Assembly (NCBI RefSeq): GCF_026735135.1
Contig: NZ_JAPQER010000002.1
Coordinates: 496,001 to 560,000 of the forward strand
Source: Clostridium aestuarii
Lineage (GTDB): Bacteria; Bacillota; Clostridia; Clostridiales; Clostridiaceae
DNA length: 64,000 bases
Direction: 5' to 3'
The notes beneath the pieces were generated by a model that did not search any database, had not been told where the DNA came from, and was given only the letters and a program-made list of their open reading frames with translations. Positions 9,818-18,675 of the stretch are shown here, piece by piece. The position numbers and the translations under genes are program-made. Positions within the stretch are counted from its first letter, which is position 1; every line of letters starts with the position of its first letter.

Positions 9818-10534
9818 TTATTTTATAAATACAAATGAAAACATTCTTCCACTTTCTTCTTTGTTTTTTCTATATGAATGTAATTTATATTTTTTGCTAC
9901 AAAAGGTACATATATTCAAAGTATTAATTTGATTATTCTCTATTCCTATACTCCAGAGTTGTTTTAAAATACATTTCTGCAAGTTTAACTTTCTATCAAT
10001 TGATATATCTATATCCTTATATAATTCCAAACTTTTAAATTGCAAAATCAATTCCTCACTAACCTCATAGCAACACCCCATATTGTGTGGACCAATATAT
10101 ATTTTTAAATCTTTAACTTCACTATTATAATCTTCAATCATTTTTTCTATTGCTCTTATAGAAATATTTTTTATAGTACCTTTCCACCCACTATGTACAG
10201 CAGCAATAACTTTCTTGTTTTTATCATATACAATAATAGGTACACAATCAGCAGTAAAAACTCCTATTGCTATTCTTTTTTTGTCTGTAATAATTGCATC
10301 TCCATCGTAAATCATTCCATCATATTTATAAACTTTATCACCGTGAATCTGATTAAGATATCCTACTCTTTCTAAATTAAACCAATTTTTTAATTTGTTT
10401 ATATTTTTTAATCCTAGCTGAGTATTCTTATTAAAGTCCAAGTCACCTCTAGCAGTAGAAAAATATATTTCAGCATTATCTTCTTTAAATTTTAAAAATT
10501 CATATCCCTTCAGTTTAAAATCATTATCACTCAT
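9818..10534 (-). CDS. pgeF: Laccase-domain (YfiH/PgeF family) protein
   Basis: Member of the multicopper-oxidase-like YfiH family, called polyphenol oxidase or purine nucleoside phosphorylase. Characterised members act on purine nucleosides, and E. coli PgeF edits peptidoglycan precursors. The family signature is present: TADCVPI (about 93-99), AVHSGWKGT (about 110-118) and IGPHNMGCCYEV, which supply the His/Cys metal ligands. The length is 238 residues. The Bacillus homologue ylmD also lies beside the sporulation sigma genes, so the neighbourhood is conserved. The in vivo substrate is unknown. Confidence 0.88.
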   Translation of the reverse strand: MSDNDFKLKGYEFLKFKEDNAEIYFSTARGDLDFNKNTQLGLKNINKLKNWFNLERVGYLNQIHGDKVYKYDGMIYDGDAIITDKKRIAIGVFTADCVPIIVYDKNKKVIAAVHSGWKGTIKNISIRAIEKMIEDYNSEVKDLKIYIGPHNMGCCYEVSEELILQFKSLELYKDIDISIDRKLNLQKCILKQLWSIGIENNQINTLNICTFCSKKYKLHSYRKNKEESGRMFSFVFIK

Positions 10535-10621
10535 ATATCTGCTCCTTTTATTTTAACATTATTATAAAACATAATAATAAATTATTTATATAAATTAACT
10601 TTTTTAACTATATTTTAACAC

Positions 10622-10660
10622 AAAAAAATGCCCCTCATATTACCATTAGGGCATTTTTTT
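10622..10660 (-). terminator. Terminator after nrdR
   Basis: A perfect 12-bp stem AAAAAAATGCCC / GGGCATTTTTTT (10649-10660 with 10622-10633) with a 15-nt loop. It contains the nrdR stop codon, and its poly-T arm serves as the release tract on the minus strand. Confidence 0.9.
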
Positions 10661-11110
10661 ATTAGACATTAAATTTTTTATTTCTTCCATAAAAGTATTA
10701 ACATCTTTAAATTGTCTATATACAGAAGCAAACCTAACATATGAAACTTCATCAATATCTTTAAGTCTGTCCATTATCAATTCACCTATATACTCTGATT
10801 TGACCTCAGTAACCATTTCATTGCTCATTTTCTTCTCTATTTCATCAGCAATCGCATCGATTTGTACTCTAGAAACAGGTCTTTTTTGACAAGCTTTTAA
10901 TAATCCGTTAATTATTTTAGATTTATCAAAATACTCTCTACTTGAATCTTTTTTTATAACCAAAATAGGTATATCTTCTATTTTTTCATATGTAGTATAC
11001 CGTTTATTACACTCTAAACATTCTCTTCTTCTTCTTATTGCCTTATGGTCTTCTGTAGATCTAGAATCAACTACCTTACTTTCCTCAAAGCCACAGTATG
11101 GACATTTCAA
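10646..11110 (-). CDS. nrdR: Transcriptional repressor NrdR
   Basis: Zinc-ribbon/ATP-cone repressor of ribonucleotide reductase genes that senses ATP/dATP. Zinc ligands C3, C6, C31 and C34 are visible in CPYC and CLEC, followed by RRRRECLECNKRYTTYE. The ATP-cone domain begins with LVIKKDSSREYFDKSKI at about 50. The length of 154 residues is typical. No nrd genes are in the window, so its targets lie elsewhere. Confidence 0.96.
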   Translation of the reverse strand: MKCPYCGFEESKVVDSRSTEDHKAIRRRRECLECNKRYTTYEKIEDIPILVIKKDSSREYFDKSKIINGLLKACQKRPVSRVQIDAIADEIEKKMSNEMVTEVKSEYIGELIMDRLKDIDEVSYVRFASVYRQFKDVNTFMEEIKNLMSNKKMP

Positions 11111-11177
11111 GTTATCACGTCCTTTTTCTATATTATTGCATATGATATATTATAACTTTTTTTTATATAAAATTCCA

Positions 11178-11432
11178 CTATTTATTATCCAAACTCAATT
11201 CTCTTTTACTTACTAAGATTACATCTATTCCTATTCTAATAATTTCATCCCACATGACCTCCATATAATCATTTTTATCAAACCATGAACTCTTTTCAGT
11301 AGGTATTATTAACGATATAATTCTGTAATTTTCACAATCAACTTTTAAATCTCTAATAAAGCCTAATTTAGAACCAGTATTTATATCTATAACTTCCATG
11401 GACTTCAAATTATTTATGGAATATAATTCCAT
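11178..11432 (-). CDS. YlmC/YmxH family sporulation protein (PRC-barrel)
   Basis: An 84-residue protein with the PRC-barrel pattern: N-terminal SINNLKSMEVIDINTGSKLG, then LKVDCENYRIISLIIP and a C-terminal strand IGIDVILV. It matches the YlmC/YmxH family found next to sigG in many Firmicutes. Its biochemical role is unknown. The start is ATG at 11432, with GGGGG eight bases upstream. It lies about 80 bp downstream of sigG past a terminator, so it probably has its own or a read-through transcript. Confidence 0.85.
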   Translation of the reverse strand: MELYSINNLKSMEVIDINTGSKLGFIRDLKVDCENYRIISLIIPTEKSSWFDKNDYMEVMWDEIIRIGIDVILVSKRELSLDNK

Positions 11433-11514
11433 GAAATCAGCCCCCTTTAAGATTTTAGTGTTTGTACAAATATATGTATGTCTTCTTTCATATTATTACT
11501 CTTATTTTTATCAT

Positions 11515-11542
11515 AAAAAATATAGAGCCTTTAGGCTCTATA
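11515..11542 (-). terminator. Terminator after sigG
   Basis: Minus-strand stem TATAGAGCC / GGCTCTATA (11534-11542 with 11521-11529), loop TAAA, then TTTTTT (11520-11515). It overlaps the sigG stop codon. Confidence 0.92.
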
Positions 11543-12311
11543 TCTGCTTTCTCATATGTTTTAATGCCGTCTTCTCAAGTCTTGATACTTGAGCTTGGGA
11601 TATTCCTATTTCATCAGCTACTTCCATTTGTGTACGCCCTTGAAAAAACCTCATATTTAATATCATTTTTTCTCTATCATTCAATTTTTTCATTGCTTCT
11701 TTAATAGATATTTTTTGAAGCCAATTTTCATCTACACTCTTACTATCACTTATTTGATCCATTACATAAAGAGCATCTCCTCCATCGTGATATATCGGCT
11801 CAAATAGTGATACTGGATCTTGGATTGCATCTAACGCAAATACAACTTCTTCTCTTGGAATATTCAATTCCTTTGCTATTTGTGAAACTGTAGGTTCTTT
11901 ATTCTGTTTACTTACAAGTCTATCTCTTACCTGAAGAGCTTTATATGCAATATCTCTTAGTGATCTGCTAACTCTAATAGAGTTATTATCTCTCAAATAT
12001 CTTCGTATTTCTCCTATTATCATTGGCACAGCATAAGTTGAAAACTTAACATTTTGACTCAAATCAAAATTATCAATAGCCTTTATCAGCCCTATACATC
12101 CTACCTGAAATAAATCGTCTACGTTTTCACCTCTATTATTAAATCTTTGAATTACACTTAAAACTAACCTCAAATTTCCTCTTATAAATTTCTCTCTTGA
12201 AACATTGTCACCATCCTTCATTTTTAACAATAGTTCTTTCATTTCTTTTCCTTTTAGTACAGGTAATTTAGCAGTATTTACCCCACAGATCTCTACTTTG
12301 TTTATCATCAT
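11538..12311 (-). CDS. sigG: RNA polymerase sporulation sigma factor SigG
   Basis: Late forespore sigma factor. The 257 residues begin with KVEICGVNTAKLPVL, the conserved SigG N-terminus. Next come region 2 (GNLRLVLSVIQRF, DDLFQVGCIGLIKAIDNFD, FSTYAVPMIIGEIRRYLRD), region 3 and the region 4 helix-turn-helix EVADEIGISQAQVSRLEK. There is no pro-sequence. The Shine-Dalgarno AGGGAG lies 10 bases before the first ATG and is inside a hairpin (12321-12362). A sigma-F promoter fits just upstream. The gene follows sigE, as in Bacillus. Confidence 0.97.
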   Translation of the reverse strand: MMINKVEICGVNTAKLPVLKGKEMKELLLKMKDGDNVSREKFIRGNLRLVLSVIQRFNNRGENVDDLFQVGCIGLIKAIDNFDLSQNVKFSTYAVPMIIGEIRRYLRDNNSIRVSRSLRDIAYKALQVRDRLVSKQNKEPTVSQIAKELNIPREEVVFALDAIQDPVSLFEPIYHDGGDALYVMDQISDSKSVDENWLQKISIKEAMKKLNDREKMILNMRFFQGRTQMEVADEIGISQAQVSRLEKTALKHMRKQI

Positions 12312-12320
12312 AAAAAATCA

Positions 12321-12362
12321 GCTCCCTCAGAGTAGTGGCATTTAAATTATCCCCTGAGGAGC
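12321..12362 (-). promoter_or_regulatory. Hairpin burying the sigG ribosome-binding site
   Basis: On the minus strand GCTCCTCAG (12354-12362) can pair with CTGAGGGAGC (12321-12330), with one bulged G and a 23-nt loop. The downstream arm contains the sigG Shine-Dalgarno sequence and is followed by TGATTTTTT, so the structure could both stop transcription and block translation of messages that arrive from sigE. Transcripts that begin inside the loop would lack the upstream arm. Confidence 0.72.
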
Positions 12363-12374
12363 AATTTTTTATAC
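12346..12374 (-). promoter_or_regulatory. Sigma-F promoter of sigG
   Basis: Minus-strand GTATA (12370-12374), exactly 15 bp, then GGGGATAAT (12346-12354). This fits the Bacillus sigma-F consensus GYATA-N15-GGNNANANT at every fixed position. The expected start, about 7 bases downstream, falls in the loop of the sigG leader hairpin. Confidence 0.72.
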
Positions 12375-12384
12375 TAAGGACAAT

Positions 12385-13092
12385 CTATACCATTTTATTA
12401 ATTTCCTTCTTAAGCCTTTTAATTATTCTTTTTTCCAATCTTGATATATAAGATTGAGAAATACCAAGCGAATCTGCAACTTGTTTCTGCGTTTTTTCCC
12501 CTTTGCCACTTAATCCAAATCTTAATTTTATTATTTCTTTTTCTCTATCGCTTAATTTTTTCATAGCTATAAATAAAAGTTGTTTATCAACTTCATCTTC
12601 AATAAAATTATATACCATATCATTTTCTGTACCTAAAATATCTGATAATAACAACTTATTTCCATCCCAATCAGTATTTAATGGCTCATAAAAAGAAATT
12701 TCTGCTTTCACCTTATTATTTCTTCTTAAGTACATTAATATCTCATTTTCTATACATCTAGAAGCATAAGTAGCTAACTTTATTTTTTTTTCTGGATCAA
12801 AAGTATTTACAGCTTTTATAAGTCCAATTGTACCTACTGAAATTAAATCTTCTACTAAAATTCCAGAGTTTTCAAATTTCCTAGCTATATATACTACTAG
12901 CCTTAAGTTTCTTTCAATTAAAATAGTTCTTACACTTTCATCCCCATCTATAATTTTAGTAACAAGATTTTCTTCCTCTTCCTTTGAAAGTGGAGGAGGC
13001 AAAGCATCATTTCCTCCTATAAAATATACTTTTCCAAAGAAAATTTTAAATTTTAATAATAATCTGTTTAACAGGATATTAAATTTAATCAA
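12385..13092 (-). CDS. sigE: RNA polymerase sporulation sigma factor SigE (pro-sigma-E)
   Basis: Early mother-cell sigma factor made as an inactive precursor. The 235 residues open with a hydrophobic, basic pro-sequence of about 25 residues that SpoIIGA is expected to remove, then [18 protein letters not shown]. Region 2 has [21 protein letters not shown], and region 4 has [20 protein letters not shown]. The start is TTG at 13092-13090, with AAGGAGG eight bases upstream. A longer frame from 13143 overlaps spoIIGA and has no ribosome-binding site. Co-transcribed with spoIIGA (13 bp apart). Confidence 0.95.
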   Translation of the reverse strand: MIKFNILLNRLLLKFKIFFGKVYFIGGNDALPPPLSKEEEENLVTKIIDGDESVRTILIERNLRLVVYIARKFENSGILVEDLISVGTIGLIKAVNTFDPEKKIKLATYASRCIENEILMYLRRNNKVKAEISFYEPLNTDWDGNKLLLSDILGTENDMVYNFIEDEVDKQLLFIAMKKLSDREKEIIKLRFGLSGKGEKTQKQVADSLGISQSYISRLEKRIIKRLKKEINKMV

Positions 13093-13105
13093 AATCCACC
13101 CCTCC

Positions 13106-13900
13106 TTAAAGAATTCCCCTAGATAATAATGCATTATAATCATTTAAAGTACTCAATTGATTATCACAAAAAGCAACTATAACCTGTCTATCCTCAAATC
13201 TATCTTCCATATATATTCTAATATATTTAGGTTTAAATCCTTCTAACTTACCACAACATCCATTTATAACTTTATAAGGAATAAAAAATTTATTTTTAAT
13301 ATTAAAGTCCATATCTTTAAATATATTTTTTTCAACTATTATTACCGGTAAGCTAGTAGCAGGTTCTGTTAGTTCATTACCAGTATCTAGAAAAGCTCTT
13401 ACCTTTTTTTTATCTTTATTTACAACTATATCTACATCATATATTAAATTACCTAATTGTCTTCTTCCTCTAATGTAAACACTTATTCTATGTATTAATA
13501 TATACGTTATCATAATTGATGCTAATAAACCTTTATATGAAAAAGTATCAAAATTCATTTTTATCTTTATAGTACTATTCAATTCAATAAATAGACACAG
13601 ACCAGCCAATAACATAGAATATAATATAAATAACAAAGAAGCTTTAAAATTAAATAAAAAATTACTCTTTTTAAAACAAATTATAACCATGCTTACTGCA
13701 ACTGCTAATTTAATTGGAATATAAAATAAATATTTAAATTTTGTATATACTGAAATCACAGCATATAAAGTACCTATTATTGAAGCTAAAATCTTATAAA
13801 GTAGTTTTGTATTTACTTTTAAAGTTTGAGCTGTAATATATAGTAAAAATAAATTCACTATAAAGTTTTCTATAATAAATATATCTAAATAAACAATCAA
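13106..13900 (-). CDS. spoIIGA: Sigma-E processing peptidase SpoIIGA
   Basis: Membrane aspartic protease that cleaves the pro-sequence of SigE after a signal from the forespore. The N-terminal half has about five membrane helices (to near residue 150). The cytoplasmic C-terminal domain carries the protease motif [11 protein letters not shown], with the catalytic aspartate in D-T-G near residue 170. The length is 264 residues. The start is TTG at 13900-13898, with GGAGG seven bases upstream. It is the first gene of the spoIIG operon, behind a long-spacer promoter. Confidence 0.93.
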   Translation of the reverse strand: MIVYLDIFIIENFIVNLFLLYITAQTLKVNTKLLYKILASIIGTLYAVISVYTKFKYLFYIPIKLAVAVSMVIICFKKSNFLFNFKASLLFILYSMLLAGLCLFIELNSTIKIKMNFDTFSYKGLLASIMITYILIHRISVYIRGRRQLGNLIYDVDIVVNKDKKKVRAFLDTGNELTEPATSLPVIIVEKNIFKDMDFNIKNKFFIPYKVINGCCGKLEGFKPKYIRIYMEDRFEDRQVIVAFCDNQLSTLNDYNALLSRGIL

Positions 13901-13921
13901 CTTCCCCCCTCCTTTAAACTA

Positions 13922-13955
13922 ATTATATAACTATTTATTTCAAAATTTTGTCATT
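13922..13955 (-). promoter_or_regulatory. spoIIG promoter: Spo0A-type, 21-bp spacer
   Basis: Minus-strand ATGACA (13949-13954) and TATAAT (13922-13927) are 21 bp apart, too far for an ordinary sigma-A promoter. This is close to the 22-bp spacing of the Bacillus spoIIG promoter, which needs Spo0A~P. The -35 overlaps TTTGTCATT (13947-13955, plus strand), which matches the 0A box TTTGTCRAA at seven of nine positions. Confidence 0.62.
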
Positions 13956-14026
13956 TCTTATATTTAAAAAGTTTTTTTATATTTGATTGTTTTTACATTT
14001 TTTTCATTTTACAGGTAATTTTTTAT

Positions 14027-14058
14027 AAAAAAAAAGCGCTATATAGCACTTTTTATTT
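14027..14058 (-). terminator. Terminator after ftsZ
   Basis: Minus-strand AAAAAGTGCTA / TAGCGCTTTTT around an AT-rich tip, followed by further T residues. It overlaps the ftsZ stop and separates ftsA-ftsZ from spoIIGA. Confidence 0.85.
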
Positions 14059-15162
14059 ATTATATCTTCTTAAAAAAGCAGGGACTTCCAAATCAACCTG
14101 TTCATATTCTCTTGAAGCTGCTGCTTCATTAAAAGACGACATATTATTTTCTTTATTACTAATTTGTTCTTTTTGCTTTAAAGGGGGTGGCGTTTTTTCT
14201 TCTTTTATTTTTTCTTCAAATCCTGTAGCAATAACAGTTATTCTTAGTTCGTCTTTTAGATTTTCATCAATCACAGCACCAAAAATAATGTTAGCATCAG
14301 GATCAGCAGCTTCTTGAACTATCTCAGCAGCTTCATTTATTTCAAGTAATCCTAAATCTGGTCCTCCAGTTACGTTTAACAGTACTCCTGTTGCACCAAC
14401 AATTGAAGTTTCCAACAAAGGACTCGAAATAGCTTGTTTAGCTGCATCTTGAGCTCTGTTATCTCCTGTTCCCTGTCCAACTCCCATATGAGCTAAACCT
14501 CTATCTAACATAATAGTTCTAACATCAGCGAAATCTAAATTCACAAGTCCAGGAATAGTAATTAAATCTGATATACCTTGTACACCCTGTTTTAAAACAT
14601 CATCAGCATATTTAAACGCCTCTACTAATGAAGTCTTTTTATCAACCATAGAAAGCAATCTTTCATTTGGAATAGTTACAAGAGTATCTACAGTTTCTTT
14701 TAAACTTTTTATTCCCATTTCAGCATGAAGCATTCTTTTTCTACCTTCAAATGGAAACGGTTTTGTAACAACCCCTACAGTCAATATTCCCATAGCCTTT
14801 GCAACTTCTGCTACCACTGGTGCAGCACCTGTACCAGTACCGCCTCCCATTCCAGCTGTTATGAATACCATATCTGCACCTTTTATTGCTTGCTCAATTT
14901 CATCTTTACTTTCTTCAGCAGCTTTTCTGCCTATATCCGGATTAGCTCCTGCTCCTAATCCTTTTGTTAGTTTATCACCTATCTGTATCTTTTGTGAAGC
15001 TTTAGAAACAGCCAATGCTTGCTTATCTGTATTAATACCTATAAACTCAACATTTTTAAGACCTTCTGCAATCATTCTATTAACAGCATTATTTCCTCCG
15101 CCACCACATCCTATAACTTTTATCTTAGCAAATTGTTGAACATCTACATCAAAATCTAGCAC
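14053..15162 (-). CDS. ftsZ: Cell division protein FtsZ
   Basis: Tubulin-like GTPase forming the Z ring at vegetative and polar sporulation septa. The 369 residues carry the G-box [14 protein letters not shown] (17-30), the tubulin signature GGGTGTG (106-112), the T7-loop region NLDFADV, and a C-terminal peptide LEVPAFLRR that binds FtsA. The start is GTG at 15162-15160, with AAGGAGG eight bases upstream. An ATG at 15192 would place that site inside the reading frame. It follows ftsA by 16 bp. Confidence 0.97.
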   Translation of the reverse strand: MLDFDVDVQQFAKIKVIGCGGGGNNAVNRMIAEGLKNVEFIGINTDKQALAVSKASQKIQIGDKLTKGLGAGANPDIGRKAAEESKDEIEQAIKGADMVFITAGMGGGTGTGAAPVVAEVAKAMGILTVGVVTKPFPFEGRKRMLHAEMGIKSLKETVDTLVTIPNERLLSMVDKKTSLVEAFKYADDVLKQGVQGISDLITIPGLVNLDFADVRTIMLDRGLAHMGVGQGTGDNRAQDAAKQAISSPLLETSIVGATGVLLNVTGGPDLGLLEINEAAEIVQEAADPDANIIFGAVIDENLKDELRITVIATGFEEKIKEEKTPPPLKQKEQISNKENNMSSFNEAAASREYEQVDLEVPAFLRRYNK

Positions 15163-15178
15163 AATAATAACCTCCTTA

Positions 15179-16429
15179 CTAAAAAAATTCATTAAAAAAT
15201 TCTTTTAGTTTTGATACAAAATTATCTTTATTTTCTTTTTTCTTAAAATTATTTCTTATATTTGAATCATTGTTAACCTCATTTTCAAGGTCATCTAAAT
15301 TATTGCTTATTTTCATAGTATTTACAATATCATTAATAATTCCAACAACAGTAGTATATACAGGACTTGCTGCTCCCATATAATTAGGAGAACCTATTTT
15401 TACAGATTTGCCTAAAATATTTGAAGCAAAAATATTAATACCATTAAATAAAGCTAATCCGCCTCCAACTATAACTAGTCCTGAAATTTCATCATTATAA
15501 TTATTTTGTTTAAGCTTGTCCATAACATAACGTAGTATTTCTTCACATCTAGCTTCTATTATTTGATTTAAATAATTCAGTTCTATTTCCTTAACATCAT
15601 TGTATCCTGTATTAATTTTAATCTTTGTATTATCACCTTTTTTGCTTAAATCCCCATATTTTATTTTTAATTTTTCTGCTTCTATAAAAGGTATTTTTAA
15701 ACATATAGATATATCATTTGTAATGTTATCTCCACCTAATGGCATCATACCAGTATAACAAAGATTTCCTTTTTTATATATAGAAATATCCGTTACTTGT
15801 GATCCAATATCTATAAAAGCGATACCTCTTCTTCTTTCCTCACTAGTAGAAACTATTTGTGAAATTGCTTGCTGTTGTAAAACTTCACCATTAATATTTA
15901 TTCCAGCTCTACTAATGCTTTTTCTCAGATTATTTACTATAGTACTTTGTGCCATAACTACTTGAGCATCAACTTCAAGTCGCATACCACTCATACCAAT
16001 AGGTTCAATAATATGATCATACCCATCTACTATATATTGGTGAGGAACAATTCCTATGATTTCTTTATCTGAAGGAACAGTTATTAATTTAGCAGCTTCT
16101 AATACTCTCATCACATCATTTTCTTTAATTTCTTTATCATCTGAAGCTACAGCAACTATGCCTTTATTATAAATTAGTTCACTCACACCTGCTGGTAAAG
16201 TCACATAAACATTAGAAATATTTATATCTACCATTCTCTCTAAATTTTTAACACACTCTTTAATAGCTCGAGAGGTACTATCTATATCCACTACAACTGA
16301 TTTTTTTAATCCATCACATTTTACAGCTGTAATCCCAACTATACGTATTTCACCAGTATTATCTACTTTTCCAACAGCACCATATACATTAGATGATCCT
16401 ATATCTAGCCCTACTATATATTTGTGCAT
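15179..16429 (-). CDS. ftsA: Cell division protein FtsA
   Basis: Actin-like protein that tethers FtsZ to the membrane. It has the actin-fold phosphate-1 motif [14 protein letters not shown] (8-21), phosphate-2 [14 protein letters not shown] (about 205-218), and the adenosine motif [15 protein letters not shown] (about 310). The C-terminal end [11 protein letters not shown] is an amphipathic helix expected to insert in the membrane. The 416-residue length is normal. The start follows GGAGGG. It pairs with ftsZ directly downstream. The 225 bp upstream (16430-16654) show no gene. Confidence 0.93.
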   Translation of the reverse strand: MHKYIVGLDIGSSNVYGAVGKVDNTGEIRIVGITAVKCDGLKKSVVVDIDSTSRAIKECVKNLERMVDINISNVYVTLPAGVSELIYNKGIVAVASDDKEIKENDVMRVLEAAKLITVPSDKEIIGIVPHQYIVDGYDHIIEPIGMSGMRLEVDAQVVMAQSTIVNNLRKSISRAGININGEVLQQQAISQIVSTSEERRRGIAFIDIGSQVTDISIYKKGNLCYTGMMPLGGDNITNDISICLKIPFIEAEKLKIKYGDLSKKGDNTKIKINTGYNDVKEIELNYLNQIIEARCEEILRYVMDKLKQNNYNDEISGLVIVGGGLALFNGINIFASNILGKSVKIGSPNYMGAASPVYTTVVGIINDIVNTMKISNNLDDLENEVNNDSNIRNNFKKKENKDNFVSKLKEFFNEFF

Positions 16430-16654
16430 CTGGTTTACCCTCCCTTACAGAATCTCTTAAAATATATATTCAACAAAAAATTCTTTTTTCCTTTTATTCT
16501 GTAAGAATATTTAATGGTTTTTTTTATTAGATATAATTATAATACAATATTTTATAAAACAAAATACTTTTATGCTAATTATTCCCATCATATTCTATGA
16601 CCTAATAATTATTTTAACACAAAAAATATTTAAATACTATATTTTTGTACACAT

Positions 16655-17707
16655 TTATAAAGTAATCATTCTTTTTAACATATCTCTATCAATAGAATAT
16701 GTTAATGCACTTTCATATGAGATTAATCCTTTTTTATACAACTCAGCTAAACTACTATCCATAGTTTTCATTCCATACTTACTTCCTGTTTGAATTGAAG
16801 ATTGTATTTGATGAGTCTTTCCTTCTCTTATTAAGTTTTGTATAGCAGAATTTAATATCATTATTTCAAGTGCTGCTATTCTTCCGTTTTCATCACTTCT
16901 AGTTACTAATTGTTGAGAAATGATTCCTTCAAGGACAGCTGCTAATTGAATCTTTATTTGCTGCTGTTGATAAGGTGGAAAAACATCTATTATTCTATCT
17001 ATGGTTTTAGCTGCTCCTATGGTATGTAAAGTTGATAATACCAGATGACCTGTTTCAGCTGCGGTAATTGCTGTAGAAATAGTTTCAAGATCTCTCATTT
17101 CTCCTACAAGTATAACATCTGGATCTTCTCTTAATGCTGCTTTTAATGCCGATTTATATGATAATGTATCTTTTGCTATTTCCCTCTGATTAATTATTGA
17201 CTTATTATGCCTATGTAAATATTCTAAAGGATCTTCTAATGTTATAATATGAGCAGCCCTTGAAGAGTTTATTTCATTTATCATCGCTGCAAGTGTAGTA
17301 CTCTTACCACTCCCTGTTGGTCCTGTAACAAGTACAAGACCTCTTTTCTTTTTGGTTAATTCCTTTATAATTGACGGCATTTTTATTTCATTTAAAGTCG
17401 GTATTTTTAATCCTACAGCTCTAATAGCAATAGCATCACTCCCTCTTTGTTTATATACATTTATTCTAAATCTTCCTACTCCCGGTAATGAAAATGAAGT
17501 ATCTATTTCTCCTTTTTTTTCATATTCACCATACGTCTCTCCTAAAAGTTCCTTTACATATTTTTTTGTATCATTAGTTGTTAACTTTTTATCACCTATG
17601 CCACTAAGTTTACCATTAATTCTTAACGTTGGTACAATACCTACAGTTATGTGTAAATCAGATGCGTTTTCTTTAACTGTTTTCTCCAATAGCTCATTTA
17701 AAGTCAT
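16655..17707 (-). CDS. pilT: Type IV pilus twitching-motility ATPase PilT
   Basis: Hexameric cytoplasmic ATPase that retracts type IV pili. The N-terminal PAS-like domain starts N-E-L-L-E-K-T. Walker A GPTGSGKST is near 128, followed by the Asp box LEDPLEYLHRH, Walker B-like ILVGEMRD, and the His box HTIGAAKTIDRIIDVFP. A C-terminal AIRNLIRE-like motif reads AIQNLIREGKTHQI, as in true PilT. The start is taken as ATG at 17707; the TTG just before it is possible. No other pilus genes are in the window. Confidence 0.93.
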   Translation of the reverse strand: MTLNELLEKTVKENASDLHITVGIVPTLRINGKLSGIGDKKLTTNDTKKYVKELLGETYGEYEKKGEIDTSFSLPGVGRFRINVYKQRGSDAIAIRAVGLKIPTLNEIKMPSIIKELTKKKRGLVLVTGPTGSGKSTTLAAMINEINSSRAAHIITLEDPLEYLHRHNKSIINQREIAKDTLSYKSALKAALREDPDVILVGEMRDLETISTAITAAETGHLVLSTLHTIGAAKTIDRIIDVFPPYQQQQIKIQLAAVLEGIISQQLVTRSDENGRIAALEIMILNSAIQNLIREGKTHQIQSSIQTGSKYGMKTMDSSLAELYKKGLISYESALTYSIDRDMLKRMITL

Positions 17708-17904
17708 CAATATTATTTCCCCCTATTATGTTACAATGTTAATTTATAATATTTCGTCAAAACATTATTTTTATTTATAGTTATTTTTCGTAAATTTTTA
17801 ATATTTTTTAATACCTAAAATAACTTTATATCTTATTTTTGCTAATTTAAAATGATTTTTATAATACCTTATTGTAATAGTTGTAATATTTGTATTAATA
17901 TTGA

Positions 17905-18609
17905 TTATTTTTTATTTATACAATTAAACTCCTTATATAGTTTTTTTAGCGCTCTTTTCTCTATTCTAGATACATATGATCTTGAAATTCCTAAAAGATT
18001 TGCTATTTCTCTTTGAGTTCTTGGCTTTCCATCATCCAGCCCATATCTCATTTTAATAATATTATTTTCTCTTTGTGTTAAGCATGTATCTATTTTATCA
18101 TAAAGCTTCTTTATCTGTATTCTACTTTGAACAATTTCAACAACTGAATCCTCATTGCTACTCAATACATCCATAAGAGATATCTCATTACCTTCTTTAT
18201 CAATTCCTATGGGTTCTTGAAGATATACTTCATTTTTGAATTTTTTAGTATTTCTAATAAGCATAAGTATCTCATTTTCAATACATCTCGCAGCATATGT
18301 CGCAAGTCTAGTCCCCTTTGAACTATCAAAAGAATCAATAGCTTTAATTAAACCTACTGTTCCAATTGATATCAAATCATCTATATCTTTATGGGGATAA
18401 GAGTATTTTTTTACAATATGAGCTACAAGTCTTAGGTTTCTTTCTACCAAAATACTTTTAGATAAAGCATCTCCTTCTTTTAGTTTATTTAAATAATATT
18501 TTTCTTGTTTTTCATTTAATGGTTGTGGAAAAGAAGTTCCATTACTAACATAAGCAGTAAAAAATGTCATATTCCCAATCATATTCATTAAACAGTTAAT
18601 AAAAAACAC
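17905..18609 (-). CDS. sigK: RNA polymerase sporulation sigma factor SigK (pro-sigma-K)
   Basis: Late mother-cell sigma factor. The 234 residues begin with a hydrophobic pro-sequence of about 25 residues (M-F-F-I-N-C-L-M...), then the conserved SFPQPLNEKQEKYYL, region 2 with DDLISIGTVGLIKAIDSFD, and region 4 with EIANLLGISRSYVSRIEK. The start is GTG at 18609-18607, with AGGAGG eight bases upstream. The gene is continuous and not split by a skin element. The pro-sequence implies processing by an SpoIVFB-type protease encoded elsewhere. Confidence 0.95.
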   Translation of the reverse strand: MFFINCLMNMIGNMTFFTAYVSNGTSFPQPLNEKQEKYYLNKLKEGDALSKSILVERNLRLVAHIVKKYSYPHKDIDDLISIGTVGLIKAIDSFDSSKGTRLATYAARCIENEILMLIRNTKKFKNEVYLQEPIGIDKEGNEISLMDVLSSNEDSVVEIVQSRIQIKKLYDKIDTCLTQRENNIIKMRYGLDDGKPRTQREIANLLGISRSYVSRIEKRALKKLYKEFNCINKK

Positions 18610-18639
18610 AAGGATATCCTCCTAATAGTGCTTATTACT

Positions 18640-18667
18640 ATAATATGATTGTTATAGAAAAATTTGC
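18640..18667 (-). promoter_or_regulatory. Candidate sigma-E promoter for sigK
   Basis: Minus-strand GCAAATT (18661-18667) and CATATTAT (18640-18647), 13 bp apart, resemble the sigma-E -35 (KCATATT) and -10 (CATACAHT) elements with one and two mismatches. The biology fits, but the match is weak. Confidence 0.33.
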
Positions 18668-18675
18668 ATGTACAC

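Noticed and set aside
12385..13143. sigE starting at the upstream ATG (13143)
   Set aside because: It would overlap spoIIGA by 38 bp and has no Shine-Dalgarno, while TTG at 13092 has AAGGAGG at the right distance and gives a normal pro-sequence.
14725..15139. Plus-strand open frames opposite ftsZ, alaS (29853-30278, 31116-31457), topB and others
   Set aside because: They are antisense shadows of conserved genes, lack ribosome-binding sites and encode unrelated low-complexity text.
17905..18609. sigK interrupted by a skin-type prophage
   Set aside because: The gene is a single intact frame from pro-sequence to the final helix-turn-helix.
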